Below are positions 10,364 to 20,552 of a DNA stretch of 20,552 bases, piece after piece. The stretch lies in contig LSSL01007699.1 in NCBI GenBank assembly GCA_001953115.1, positions 1 to 20,552 of the forward strand, written 5' to 3'. A model generated the notes under the pieces. The model was not told the DNA's origin, did no database searches, and saw only the letters and a list, made by a program, of their open reading frames with translations. How positions within the stretch are numbered: the first letter of the stretch is position 1; each line of letters begins with the position of its first letter. This DNA is from Smittium mucronatum (Eukaryota > Kickxellomycota > Harpellomycetes > Harpellales > Legeriomycetaceae). The translations under genes and the position numbers were made by a program.

Positions 10364-11975
10364 CTACTAAGCCCCTAAATCACGGAAAGGTATTTCACTC
10401 TTAAGGGAGTAATATTTTATGAATATTAGCTATTTTTACATGTTATATAGATGTAATTATTTTTATTTAACGTGCTGAATAACTAGACGAAATTTCGATT
10501 ATATCTATTAATCTGAGAATAAAATATATATCCTTTTTTTTTGCAAAAATTTACTCGTTTTTTTGAAGCTGGGACCAAATATAAAAAAATATACTGTAAA
10601 AAAAATAACGATCATTAATTTATTAACTAATATAAATATATCGGAACTATAAACCAGAAAGCATAACCACTAAAAAAAAATTAATTTCGGCAAAATATAA
10701 AACAATAAAATAGATATCAGCGAATCTGATTTTACAACTATTTTTCAAATTATCGATTTTACAAAAAAAAAATATAAAATATAAATCCATAATATCATTT
10801 TTTATAAATAGTAAATCAATTAATAAAGATAAATTTGAAATATTTTAGCTTTTATATAATAAATATCTCAAAAATCTTAGTTTAAAATTACGTAACTTTT
10901 TTCATTTCAACAAAATACCTAATAAAATTGGTAAGATAATAAAAAAAAATATATACGCATTAAAATCGATTTATTTATCGGTAAAATACTATAATAGCTT
11001 TGATAATTGGCTAAATTTTTATTTTTCGTATAGAAATTTTTTTTAAAATTACGATAAAATTATTTTCAAATTTCACTTTTATATCTTTTATAGAGTACGA
11101 AATTTAAAAAATAATATTTATTTCGCTGTGGAAATTTATTGGATTTATATTAAATCTAATTAGAATAACATTGTTCTAAAAAATAATTTAATGATTACTT
11201 TTTTGCCCAAATAATAGAGAGATATCCAAATGGAAAAGATACTATAATAAATATAAGGTTTAGATATTTCTAAGTTGATTTTTGCTTGATTATTATTATT
11301 ATCATTAATCTTTTAAGTTTTATAGTAAGAAGATTTAGTAAATTAAATCTAGCTTAGATTTAAAATTGATTAATGTGAAACAATAATAATTTCCATATTT
11401 TTTCTGATAAAGATATTAATTTATTGGTTTATAATTTCTAGCAAAGGTATATTATCTATAAAAAAAATCTTTCTTAATCCCTTCCTTTATCTTTTATATC
11501 TATAGAGTAACATGAATTCAATATATAAGAGATTTTTAAAATATCATATCAGGAAAAAAAAATGCAAAAAATTTAATTCAATTTCATATTCACCAAAATT
11601 GATAACTTATTTGTCATAAAAAGTAATACAGAACTTAATAAATCCGTACCATTATGATTATTATTCAAAGAAAAGACTTAAAAGAAGGTAAATCTAAATA
11701 TTTTTAGCTAAAAAGTTTAATTAAACTTTATATTAAATCTTAGCGACTAAAAATTGTAAAAAAATTATTATAAATACCTATTAAAATTTTTTTTGTGATA
11801 ATCACAAAATTTAACTGGATTTTTTATTTTTCTTGTTATTTCATTTACATTTATTGTTTATATTTTTTATCACATAATTTTATTGGCAGATAAAATCGGT
11901 AAATACTATAATTTAAAAAACAGAATTGAAAGTAAATTGAAAGAAATAAAAACTCGATATCCTTATCGTAAATAA
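10364..11975. other. AT-rich stretch without a recognisable gene
   Basis: Only short frames occur between A/T runs. A 13-14 base phrase like tcggtaaatactata occurs twice (about 10979 and 11895), each preceded by an AT-rich stretch containing a cgat or gataaaat motif. This may be a remnant of a direct duplication, but nothing longer can be followed. Confidence 0.55.
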
Positions 11976-12287
11976 ATTCCACTGTTTGCCTGCAGATCAC
12001 TTGCGATTGATAACAGTCTCAAAGCAATTGTTTTGTTTAAAATTTGCAGCTCATTCTGTTCAAGCCTCAAAAATTGTACATATTTTCACAACACGAAAAT
12101 TATAACCCTTGACGAAATTAGAAAAGAAATATCAAAATTTTTATCGAAAAATACCAAAAATACTATTTTAAGATTTATAAGAAGAAAAAATTCCTTTTTT
12201 AAATTCTATATTATGATATTCTACTTTTCTAAAAAAGATTCTTTAGTTACTTTCAAAGATTTAACAGTGGAATTGGGAAAATATTAA
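11976..12287 (+). CDS. Doubtful open frame without a proper start
   Basis: The frame is open for 103 codons between TAA at 11973 and TAA at 12285. There is no ATG in the first two thirds; the first in-frame ATG lies near 12210, and a TTG at 12033 would give 84 residues. The front part is less AT-biased than the surroundings and has several Cys (CRS, KICSSFC, NC). The middle is lysine-rich (EIRKEISKFLSKNTKN) and the end reads FKDLTVELGKY. I recognise no family. A run of this length is uncommon in such AT-rich DNA but not outside chance in 20 kb read in six frames. It could be an exon or a remnant of a lost gene. Confidence 0.2.
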   Translation: MPLFACRSLAIDNSLKAIVLFKICSSFCSSLKNCTYFHNTKIITLDEIRKEISKFLSKNTKNTILRFIRRKNSFFKFYIMIFYFSKKDSLVTFKDLTVELGKY

Positions 12288-12724
12288 TATCTAGTTTTTG
12301 AGAGGCTTTATATGAATTTAAAATATATTTAAAATTTGCTAATTTTTTAGGAAATATTGTCTCCTGATAAATTAAGAAAATTTCATTTAGGAGTCAAATA
12401 CTGCCGTTAAAAGAAGTATGATTGCTTTAAATTTTAAATTTTTTACTGCTTTAATTTCTCATCACTGATAATTTTCTTTCTTTTTTATTATTTCCTGAAA
12501 ATTTTGGTTAAGATTAAAAATTTTAAATGCAAATTTTTTTATTTGATAAGTATAAAATAGTACCAAAAAATAAAATTCCAAAAAAAACTTTGATAAATTT
12601 CCCAATTTTTCATATTTACATTATTGATATGGTGTAAAATTAACTTAATTTGGAAAAAAATAAAATTAAAGCTTATTAAACTTATTTTTAAAATAAAACA
12701 TATTATTATAAATAAACGACCATT

Positions 12725-13060
12725 TTAATAAGCGATAATCATTTGTAATACATATTTTTTTGAAGAATTAAAGAAAAGGTGGTCAAATCATATATTTTTA
12801 TATCAATTAAATTCATATTTTCAATAATATTAAGACAAAGTAATTTAAATTGTGTTTAACAAATTTTGTTATATTTAAAAATAAATTCATTAATTTACAA
12901 ACTAAGACATTCAAAAAATTAGTGATTTGATTTAAATAAACCAAAAAAAAGGGAAAAATAACGCGTTTTTCCAAAAATAAACCTAATTTTGCGATGAAAT
13001 GGGCTTATCTTGTTTTGATTTTTTAGTATTAAATTTTTTACTATAATTGGTAAAAATTTC
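12725..13060 (+). repeat. Left arm of an old inverted repeat
   Basis: This arm matches 15720-16055 in inverted orientation. Anchor blocks are catatttttttgaagaatta (12751) and ataacgcgttttt (12958-12970). The matching blocks are 16005-16027 and 15811-15823. Between the two anchors the arms stay in register, with a net length difference of only 3 bases over roughly 200. Divergence is substantial, and the limits at both ends are approximate because the match fades into A/T-rich sequence. Confidence 0.7.
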
Positions 13061-15719
13061 GTATTATCGATTTAATAAGACTTTATATAATAATAATAAT
13101 TTATATATTACAATTAAATTGAGAATTATTAATGAATTTTTTTATAGAATTGAAAATTTTGTCAGAAAATCTTAAAAAAGAGCACATATTTATAAAAAAA
13201 TTTTAAACCAAATTTTGTGTCTTTTTTAAACAAAAAAAAGTTTTTAAAATGTCTAATTATAACTTTTAAAATTGTTTTTCAAGATCAGAGGGTATAACTA
13301 AACATTTTGGGGAAAAATTCAATAGTTGAAAGCACCTTCAAAATCAATGAAAAATATTTGGATTTATACTTTGGAAAATTACATGATGAATTGCTAAAGA
13401 CATTAACTAATTTTAGCATCTTTTAATTTGACGTGCTGATTTCATTATTAAATACGGACTTATCAAGTAATAGAAGTAATAAAGGGAAAAAATCGAATTA
13501 ATCAATAAAGAATGCCATTCTGATTTATTTAACATGCCTTAAAGCTTAAACGACAATTTCATCGTTATATGCAACCTTAAGTATGAATTATATTTCATCA
13601 ACAAGATTAATTTCAAGGATAACTAATGCAATTTAATATAATTTGAAAATATAATTTATTTTTCAAAATATAAAAAACAGAAAAATATCTTAATTATTAT
13701 CTTTTTCATATTATCCAAATCTAGCTCTCGTCATTTATGGTTTTATACAAGATTTTTCAAGGTTTAATACAGATTTTAGAGAGGGGAAGGCTTAATATTC
13801 AGTTAAACACAAGAAACTTTGAGCTAAAAGAGAATTTATTAACCACAGATGGAAGGGTTACAATGGTTGGTGATATTAAATATGGGTCCATTAATTGTTT
13901 CATCATATTTTTTTAGCCGGTTAGAATACTTTAAATGGTTTATTAAAAACTTCAATAGAGAGTACAATATATGACCCCCAATATTTGTAAACAATTTTCA
14001 ATTTATGTTATCTTGTGATGTAAAGGTATTTAAAGGAAATTTAGCCGATAAAAGTTGAAATTTTATCCAGTTCAATTATAATCATAACTCAAGGTTATAT
14101 TCAGTAAGATTTGATTGAGAAAATTATTAAAAGAATTTAAAAAAGCTCGTTTGAAGCTGTTAAATATAATTTAAAAACAGTTTAAATCACCATGAATACA
14201 TACACAATATATTTGTATGCTAACCAATTATTACCCTCATCCTGATTCCATTAAGATCGAACAACAATAGTAACAATAGTTGATTTTTTTTGATTGTAAT
14301 ATTGTTTTCATATATATTAAAAAAAATTGCTTTTATAATTAAATAAAAAATAAAAAAAGAGTTTTTCTATGTTATTATATATTTTTTTGAAATTTATTTA
14401 TTAAATACACAGATATCTTTTTTTTATGAGTATTTTTATTCATTTATATTTTGTATAGTTATAAATGTTTTTAAACAAAATAAATTACGAATATTTAAGG
14501 CAGATATTAATATTCCTATAGTATGCATTAACCATTATTTTATATATTTAAATATTACTTTTTTATACAATTAAAGGAATATTTGATGAATATTTGATTA
14601 AAATAAATATTTTTTTCAGTAAAAAAAATCCTATAAGCATCAAAAGTAATTTTAATATAAAAATTTATAATCAAAATAGTGTTATAAAAATATTTGTTGT
14701 ATTGAAAGCTTGTAATATCTTAATTAATTAGTCTTTCAAATTTAATAGATATGTTATTTTAAATAAACTTGATAAAGTATTATAATCTTTAATCTATGAG
14801 TTTTAGCCCATACTAGAAACTATAAATAAAAAGTTTTGGGTCTAAAATGGTGTCAGAAATTATTAATAAAAGAAATTTATGACTTTTTACCTCACATCCT
14901 CAAAAATTAATATACATTTCACCATTTTTGGTTGACTTTTTTCGAATTATACTGGTTGATAAAGCTAAAATATTTTCGAAATTTTGAAATATATGAGTTA
15001 GTAAATTTATTAGGAATCATCTCCATTTAGAATTTTAAATAGTTATAATTAAATAAATGGATAGAAGAGAAAAAAAATAAACAGATCGATTTATTATTAT
15101 ATTTAAAGCGCTTAACTATAGTTTATTAATTAAATATATTTAAATTTAAGAAAATTTGGATTAAAATACATACACTAATTATTTTTTTGGTTTTTTTTTA
15201 GAAAAAATAAGCTTGATAAGAATTGTTGAGAAGATTTTATTTTATTTTATTTGGAGTTTATATTGGGGTTAATATTATATTAGAGTGAGATATTATCAAA
15301 TAATAAGCATTTTAGACCGATTTATTGGTGCTGAAATGATTAAACGGATATATAAGGTTTTACATAGCCACTTTTTCTATTCAGATTATTTATTTAATTA
15401 CATGTAAGAATGCGCAAAGATAAATTTTATTTGGCCAATAGGAAATTTTAATAGCATATATTTGCATTAAATTAAACTGGGTGGATTTAAAGGGGAGGGT
15501 TTAAAAAAATTCTTTGGAAAAAAATACATATTGTAATTATATTTTTTATATAAATGATGATAACTTTAAATTAATAATGTAAAAATAGAAATGGTCTATT
15601 ATATGGCATAATCATTTTAATTTAGAGTGAGTTTTTGTGTTAAATATTGAGAGATATGATGATTTAAACTGTAAAATAATATTTGAATCCGCTTCTGGGG
15701 GTATTTCATTTTGATCAAT
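13061..15719. other. Spacer of the old inverted repeat
   Basis: About 2.66 kb, mostly A/T runs. The only recognisable content is the kinase-like fragment at 13737-13990. A second frame on the - strand (14813-14950, 46 codons, one TGA) contains NGEMY..F.GC. This recalls a FLYWCH zinc finger, but the match is too thin to annotate. I see no transposase core in any frame. Confidence 0.5.
13737..13990 (+). pseudogene. Fragment resembling a protein-kinase catalytic domain
   Basis: This is a remnant, not a working enzyme. From an ATG at 13737 the frame is open for 59 codons. IFQGL resembles the helix before the catalytic loop. ELKENLLTTDGRV..VGDIK (about 13821-13880) resembles the kinase run DLKPEN-LL..DG.V..-DFG. 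The spacing from the loop Asn to the DIK Asp is 13 residues, as is usual in kinases. The catalytic Asp would be Glu (or Gln in an alternative alignment at 13800), and DFG reads DIK. After a stop at 13914 and a frame change, STIYDPQYL (13964-13987) resembles the GT.xY.xPE end of the activation segment, about 34 codons after DIK, a normal distance. The N-lobe upstream cannot be recognised. The family assignment is an inference from a short motif set. Confidence 0.45.
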
Positions 15720-16055
15720 TTTATTCTATTCAAAAATTAAACTTAAATTAAAAATTTCAATAAAATTTCAGTTTAAAGCTATTTTATAGTTAAATTCAAT
15801 TTATTTTTAGAAAAACGCGTTATTTTAACCACACTCGTTAATTAAATTATTCATTAATTTTTTAAATGTCTTAATTTATTGAAATATGCATTTATTTTGA
15901 AATATAAAAAATTTTAAGTTAAACAATATTTAAATCTTTTTGGCTTAATGTTATTGAAATTATGAGTTTAGTTGATAAAAAAATGTATAATTTGATCACT
16001 TTTTCTTTAATTCATCAAAAAAATATGATTAGAAATACGGACACTTATTGTACAT
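15720..16055 (-). repeat. Right arm of the old inverted repeat
   Basis: Inverted partner of 12725-13060. aaaaacgcgttat at 15811-15823 and ctttaattcatcaaaaaaa from 16005 are the best blocks. The match continues inward through the ttatttttag run and fades near 15720. Confidence 0.7.
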
Positions 16056-16823
16056 ATTGTCAATTATACGAATTTCTTGTAAAAAATAAACCAAAAATAA
16101 CTTTCAATTAAAAATATAATCATATTTCAAGATTTATGTATTCTTTAATTTACAAAATTTTATGTAATAAACACAAAAATACAGTAATAGTAAATTAAAA
16201 TACATTTAATTAAGATTTTTCAATAAATATTAAGTATATTCTTATTTACAAATTTATAAATTAAGATTTTTAATAGTACACATCATTAGGCCTACAGTTT
16301 AAATTTCGAATATTTTTAGATTTTTAGATTTATTTATTTAATATTAAAAATATAACATTAATTGCGACCTAAAATCCTTTTTATGTGTTTATTAAAATAA
16401 AAAATTTAGAATAATTAAATGTAAAATTGGGAAATAAACAATATTCAAATAATGCATATTTCGGAATGAATCATTTAAATTATCACATTAGAAGTTTTTT
16501 TTACAAGTTATTTTTTATAAAATAGATAAATTGACTTATTGAAAATATATTTCATCAAACTTATATAAGAATTCTTATAATATGGATTTGTAAAATTTAA
16601 TACATTTGAGATTCATTCTAAACAACAAAAAATTATTATAAAGTAATATATATGTTGTATTCAGATGATATTCCCATGTTTATTTGATACTTTTTTGATG
16701 GATGTGATCCATATGCAAATATTTTGAACTTTATGTAGTTGTGATTATATTTTTTATTGGAAATTTCTTCCGAATTTAGTTTTTATTTTAGCGAATGTAT
16801 GGAAAAATTTATTAAATAATCTT
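16056..16823. other. AT-rich stretch without a recognisable gene
   Basis: I see nothing assignable. A - strand frame of about 27 codons at about 16670-16755 is the only stretch with mixed residues. Whether the young inverted repeat extends into this region cannot be judged, because its partner would lie beyond the right edge of the window. Confidence 0.5.
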
Positions 16824-17718
16824 GATTTTAGACCAATTATAGGAAAAGCATTTCCAAGATTGTATTTTGTGGTTTATTTTTTCTAAGTGAGTAATTTGAA
16901 GATTGTGGGGATTCAATAATAGTTTTTTCGGCTTTTCTGAAAAAGCGAAAAACTAAAAAAGCAGAAAAATAAGATTTTATAAATATATCAAAGCGGATTA
17001 ATTTAACTATAAAGGATTTGAAGATCAAAAATAAATCGAAATCGAAGCAAAAATTCAAGTAAATAATTTACCACTATAAAATATTTATATATTTTAATTC
17101 TTTATTGCATTTTGGAATGTGCACGATGTTATGTGGAACTAAATTTAACAAAAAAAAAACTTTTATCAAAAAAAAATAGAATTAAGAAATTCTGTTCACA
17201 AAGAAAGGGATGAATCATATTTTTAATATACATATAGTTAGCATATTTGAAAATAAATGTCTAAATCGGCGATTCTGAAATAATTGGGTTTTAGGTACAT
17301 CGTACATTAAAAACAGAACCACATGCGTCCAAAATAGTACTAAGCTGTGCCCAAAGAATTTTTTATTTTATAATCAAAAATAACGTAAGGACTTCATAAT
17401 AATTGTATTTTATTTTTAAAAAAACCAAATACAAAAAATAAATAACTAACTATCTTAAATTCATATATGCTCATAAATTGCCGCTAATCTTTTAACTGAA
17501 AGCTAGAAGAGATTATAGGCACTAAGACACTGGGGCTCAGCAAAAATTAAATGTTCTATATCTTGGTTTTTTTAGCTTTTTTTATTTTTTTATGTGAATT
17601 TTATAAACTAAAAATATATAATCAATCTTAAAGTAAATTTTTAAAGTAAAACTTGTAATAAAAAATTTCTGAAACTCACGAGTAATTTTTTTTGAAAGCA
17701 TATAACCTTGAATACAAA
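16824..17718 (+). repeat. Left arm of the 895-bp inverted repeat
   Basis: It pairs base for base with 20552-19658. The two mismatches are at 17054 (T; G in the partner orientation) and 17167 (C; A). The arm contains a 73-codon open frame on the - strand (17058-16837) with a low-complexity Phe/Ile/Lys-rich product, which I do not regard as a gene. A small GC-richer spot (about 17517-17545, ggcactaag...ctggggctcagc) is the most distinctive sequence. Confidence 0.97.
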
Positions 17719-17875
17719 AAAATATCTTTTAATAAGATAAATAGTAATACAAATAGAAAGGAAAAAAATGTTAATAAGCAATATTTATTTGCAACACCAT
17801 TGATTTTAAACTAATTCAACTTGAGTTATTGGCTTTCTATTTCCAATATTTTCATATATAACTCATATTCAGAAT

Positions 17876-19697
17876 TTAAAACCGTTGTGCGCTCCTTCAA
17901 GTTTTTTTTGCATTTCGTTTATTTTTTTTGCACCATCCTTTAAATGTGCATTTTATTTCTACCCTCTTTACCCAGCTGGATTCTTTTCTAAAGTCGCCGA
18001 TTATAAATGTCTTTCCATTATTAATATTAATATCTTAACATAATTCAAGTCTTTAAATACGCTTTTTGTTCATCTTTCTATCAATTATACCAATAATAGT
18101 TCCTATCTCATAATTATCTTCCATTTTATTTATTATAGATCAAATCAGAAATTTATCGCATATTCTACTTTGATATTACTTCGGTATTTTTATTTTTACC
18201 TTATCACCATAATCGCAGTTTTTTAATATTAAGGTTTATTAATAAAAAAAATTCATTGAAAATAGCTCTTTATTTCCGTAAGACTCTTCCATTATTATTA
18301 AAAAATATCTAAGATTTATATTTAGTTCTTTGCTTTCTCCATGTGCCAAATTTTCTGCATCAATTATTTAATGTAAAAAATCTTTATCTTGCAAGATAAT
18401 AAATTCCTGGTGACTAAATTCATCGGCCCTTTGAAAAAAATCATTTCCATTTTGATTAAAGCTCTGTGAATCATTATTAATGAGACCAATTTCATCAATT
18501 GGTCCAATATACGGAATTTTTTTCCAAATTTGATTCTCATATTTCCTCGGTCATAAATTCTATACTCATACATGAGCCTCTAAGATGTATTTCTATTGAT
18601 GGTTGAATTCTTATTCCAATGAAATCAAAAAAGTTCACCACATATGAAAAATATAGAATAATTATAGTTAAAATTAATCCATAAAATTTATATTAATAAA
18701 TTAACGTTTTAAAATTTGACAAATTATACCTATCTTATTAATTTACTATTTTTTTCTCCTTAGGCACTTTGGTACTACGGTATAAAGTTCTATGAGACTG
18801 TTTTACCATCCCGTTAGTTAGGGGATTTCTAGGAACAACAAATCTAAAACCTTGAACCAATGCCTTCGAGGTATGGAGCTGCTAGAGCGGCAGAGGGGAG
18901 TTGGGTGAAAATTTTTGTTGAAAAATTTTCACTTTTTTTAATTTTTTTAAATTAGTTTTTATAACTTTTTATTAACTTAAAAATAAATTTTCCATAAAAA
19001 AAAAAAAAAAGCAAATCTAAAATTATTACCCGAAAAGGCCAAAAAAAATTCAATAAAATCACCATTGGCAAACTCAAAGCTATTTTCAAAATTTCCAACC
19101 TTGGAGATGTCAAATATCTGAATATAAATTACTTTAATTTATTTAAAACTTCAGAACTGGTATATATCCTAAGTTTGGCTATCCAGTTAAAATGAAAGAA
19201 ATGTTTGGTGGCATGGGGAATTTATAGAAAATAACCTCATAGAGAGCTACGCATATCTAACAAATCAAATTATTTTCTTTCAAAAATATTTTCAGAAATA
19301 ATGAGAGCTACATATTTATTCCTTACAAATAATTTATTTACTGAAACTTTTGAAACGTTTTAACATAATATCTAACTATATCCTGATCGGCCCATAAAAA
19401 TAGCTTGAAACACTTTTTCATATTTTTTCTGACCGGGGATGGGTAAGGACATAAAAATTTCCCTGATATAATAAAAAAAATTTCCTTTTCAATAACTTTA
19501 AGGGTTTTATTCGCTAAAAAAATATGTAATATTGATTCATTCTTCAAAAAATAGTTTCTACTAATATTTTTTATTTTGTTTCTTTAGGTGAATTAGTTTC
19601 AAGTTGTAACAAATCTTTGAATTATTCATTAACTTCTGGTTTAAAGAAAAATTTATATTTGTATTCAAGGTTATATGCTTTCAAAAAAAATTACTCG
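17876..19697 (-). pseudogene. GIN/KRBA2-type integrase (transposase-like), heavily decayed
   Basis: Integrases of this type cut and join DNA with a DDE catalytic core. Read on the - strand, the N-terminal part (19697-19334, one frame) gives FFFKPEVNE, LLYQGNFYV and YGPIRI, the last near the expected first catalytic Asp. The core follows in changed frames: NWIAKL (about 19175), FEFANGDFIEF (about 19050-19085) where relatives have SDNGxEF, and RNPLTNGMVKQSHRTLYRS (18850-18785) matching HPQTNGMVERxHRTL. At 18801-18803 the catalytic Glu is Lys. One frame, 18220-17876, holds the C-terminal tail: YGDKVKIKIP, NYEIGTIIGIIDR, LELC, and CTFKGWCKKNKRNAKK, a worn copy of the Cys-rich tail seen in KRBA2-like proteins. 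Stops and frameshifts are numerous, so it is dead. Similarity is judged by eye; the tail and the GMVxxSHRTL block are the firmest evidence. Confidence 0.65.
18905..18932. repeat. Perfect 12-bp hairpin followed by a T run
   Basis: gtgaaaattttt and aaaaattttcac flank a 4-base gttg loop, and seven T follow. It looks like a bacterial terminator, but the context is a decayed eukaryotic integrase gene. It interrupts the catalytic core between FEFANGDF and GMVKQ, together with an A-run tract at about 18998-19011. It is probably an insertion or a slippage product. Confidence 0.5.
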
Positions 19698-20552
19698 TGA
19701 GTTTCAGAAATTTTTTATTACAAGTTTTACTTTAAAAATTTACTTTAAGATTGATTATATATTTTTAGTTTATAAAATTCACATAAAAAAATAAAAAAAG
19801 CTAAAAAAACCAAGATATAGAACATTTAATTTTTGCTGAGCCCCAGTGTCTTAGTGCCTATAATCTCTTCTAGCTTTCAGTTAAAAGATTAGCGGCAATT
19901 TATGAGCATATATGAATTTAAGATAGTTAGTTATTTATTTTTTGTATTTGGTTTTTTTAAAAATAAAATACAATTATTATGAAGTCCTTACGTTATTTTT
20001 GATTATAAAATAAAAAATTCTTTGGGCACAGCTTAGTACTATTTTGGACGCATGTGGTTCTGTTTTTAATGTACGATGTACCTAAAACCCAATTATTTCA
20101 GAATCGCCGATTTAGACATTTATTTTCAAATATGCTAACTATATGTATATTAAAAATATGATTCATCCCTTTCTTTGTGAACAGAATTTCTTAATTCTAT
20201 TTTTTTTTTATAAAAGTTTTTTTTTTGTTAAATTTAGTTCCACATAACATCGTGCACATTCCAAAATGCAATAAAGAATTAAAATATATAAATATTTTAT
20301 AGTGGTAAATTATTTACTTGACTTTTTGCTTCGATTTCGATTTATTTTTGATCTTCAAATCCTTTATAGTTAAATTAATCCGCTTTGATATATTTATAAA
20401 ATCTTATTTTTCTGCTTTTTTAGTTTTTCGCTTTTTCAGAAAAGCCGAAAAAACTATTATTGAATCCCCACAATCTTCAAATTACTCACTTAGAAAAAAT
20501 AAACCACAAAATACAATCTTGGAAATGCTTTTCCTATAATTGGTCTAAAATC
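19658..20552 (-). repeat. Right arm of the 895-bp inverted repeat, running off the window
   Basis: Reverse complement of 16824-17718. The arm ends exactly where the window ends, so the real repeat may be longer. It contains the mirror copy of the low-complexity 73-codon frame (20318-20539, + strand), differing by one residue because of the mismatch at 20322. The integrase frame enters this arm for about 40 bases (19658-19697) before a stop. Confidence 0.97.

Larger units (their letters stand above)
16824..20552 (-). mobile_element. Large inverted-repeat structure around a GIN/Ginger-type integrase, probable decayed DNA transposon
   Basis: Two 895-bp arms, 16824-17718 and 19658-20552, are reverse complements with only two mismatches and no indels. 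The 1,939-bp interior carries an integrase pseudogene on the - strand. Ginger-type elements are DNA transposons whose transposase is related to retrotransposon integrases and which end in inverted repeats; this is established for the family. Calling this structure such an element is inference, because neither the outer termini nor a target-site duplication are visible. The right arm reaches the last base of the window. Confidence 0.6.

Noticed and set aside
14813..14950. Possible FLYWCH zinc-finger remnant on the - strand
   Set aside because: Only NGEMY and GC agree. The Trp, the other Cys and the His positions are missing, and no MULE transposase is seen nearby.
16837..17058. 73-codon frame in the left arm, with a mirror copy at 20318-20539
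   Set aside because: Low-complexity Phe/Ile/Lys product without motifs. It is duplicated only because the arms are. The one residue difference is a single mismatch and shows no selection.
18364..18573. 69-codon - strand frame as a gene of its own
   Set aside because: It lies in the middle of the integrase pseudogene. Parts of the other two frames (PYIGPIDEIG, EFIILQDKDF) read more like protein, so it is a by-product of frameshifts.
19338..19547. 69-codon - strand frame as a gene of its own
   Set aside because: It overlaps the integrase N-terminal part. The neighbouring frame gives the motifs that continue the integrase.

Overview
The window is a very AT-rich stretch of eukaryotic DNA, mostly long A and T runs, in which the visible coding signal sits in short GC-richer islands. 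I can support no intact host gene, tRNA, rRNA or CRISPR array. What is legible belongs to mobile elements in different states of decay, plus one probable kinase fragment. A DIRS retrotransposon with Mucoromycota-like domain order, next to a GIN/KRBA2-type integrase, in a genome this AT-rich, suggests an early-diverging fungus or a microsporidian. That assignment is an inference from general family knowledge, and other AT-rich protists are not excluded.

Layout. 1-658 is AT-rich flank. 659-5030 is an almost full-length DIRS-like tyrosine-recombinase retrotransposon on the + strand: left inverted terminal repeat (ITR), gag-like ORF1, reverse transcriptase/RNase H/methyltransferase-like ORF2, tyrosine recombinase, internal complementary region (ICR) and right ITR. 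All its genes are broken by stops or frameshifts, and the RT active site reads YLED instead of YxDD. 5031-9481 is a gene desert. 9482-10340 is a second, more diverged DIRS relic: two degenerate same-strand ITR-like units, then a GC-rich patch with a short gag-like match at the distance expected from element 1. 10364-12724 is desert apart from one doubtful open frame (11976-12287).

12725-16055 is bounded by an old, diverged inverted repeat of about 335 bp per arm. Its spacer holds a decayed protein-kinase-like fragment at 13737-13990. 16824-20552 is a young, very large inverted repeat. Two 895-bp arms differ at only two bases and flank 1,939 bp holding a heavily decayed GIN/Ginger-type integrase on the - strand. 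The repeat runs into the right edge of the window, so its outer end is not seen.

How the parts relate. In the DIRS element the ICR carries, side by side, the complements of both outer ends. In the DIRS model this templates a circular intermediate that the recombinase inserts. The right-hand structure looks like a cut-and-paste transposon with long terminal inverted repeats. However, near-identical arms around a dead integrase, and arms whose inner edge lies inside the old reading frame, call for another explanation: mobilisation in trans, gene conversion, a recent inverted duplication, or an assembly artefact.
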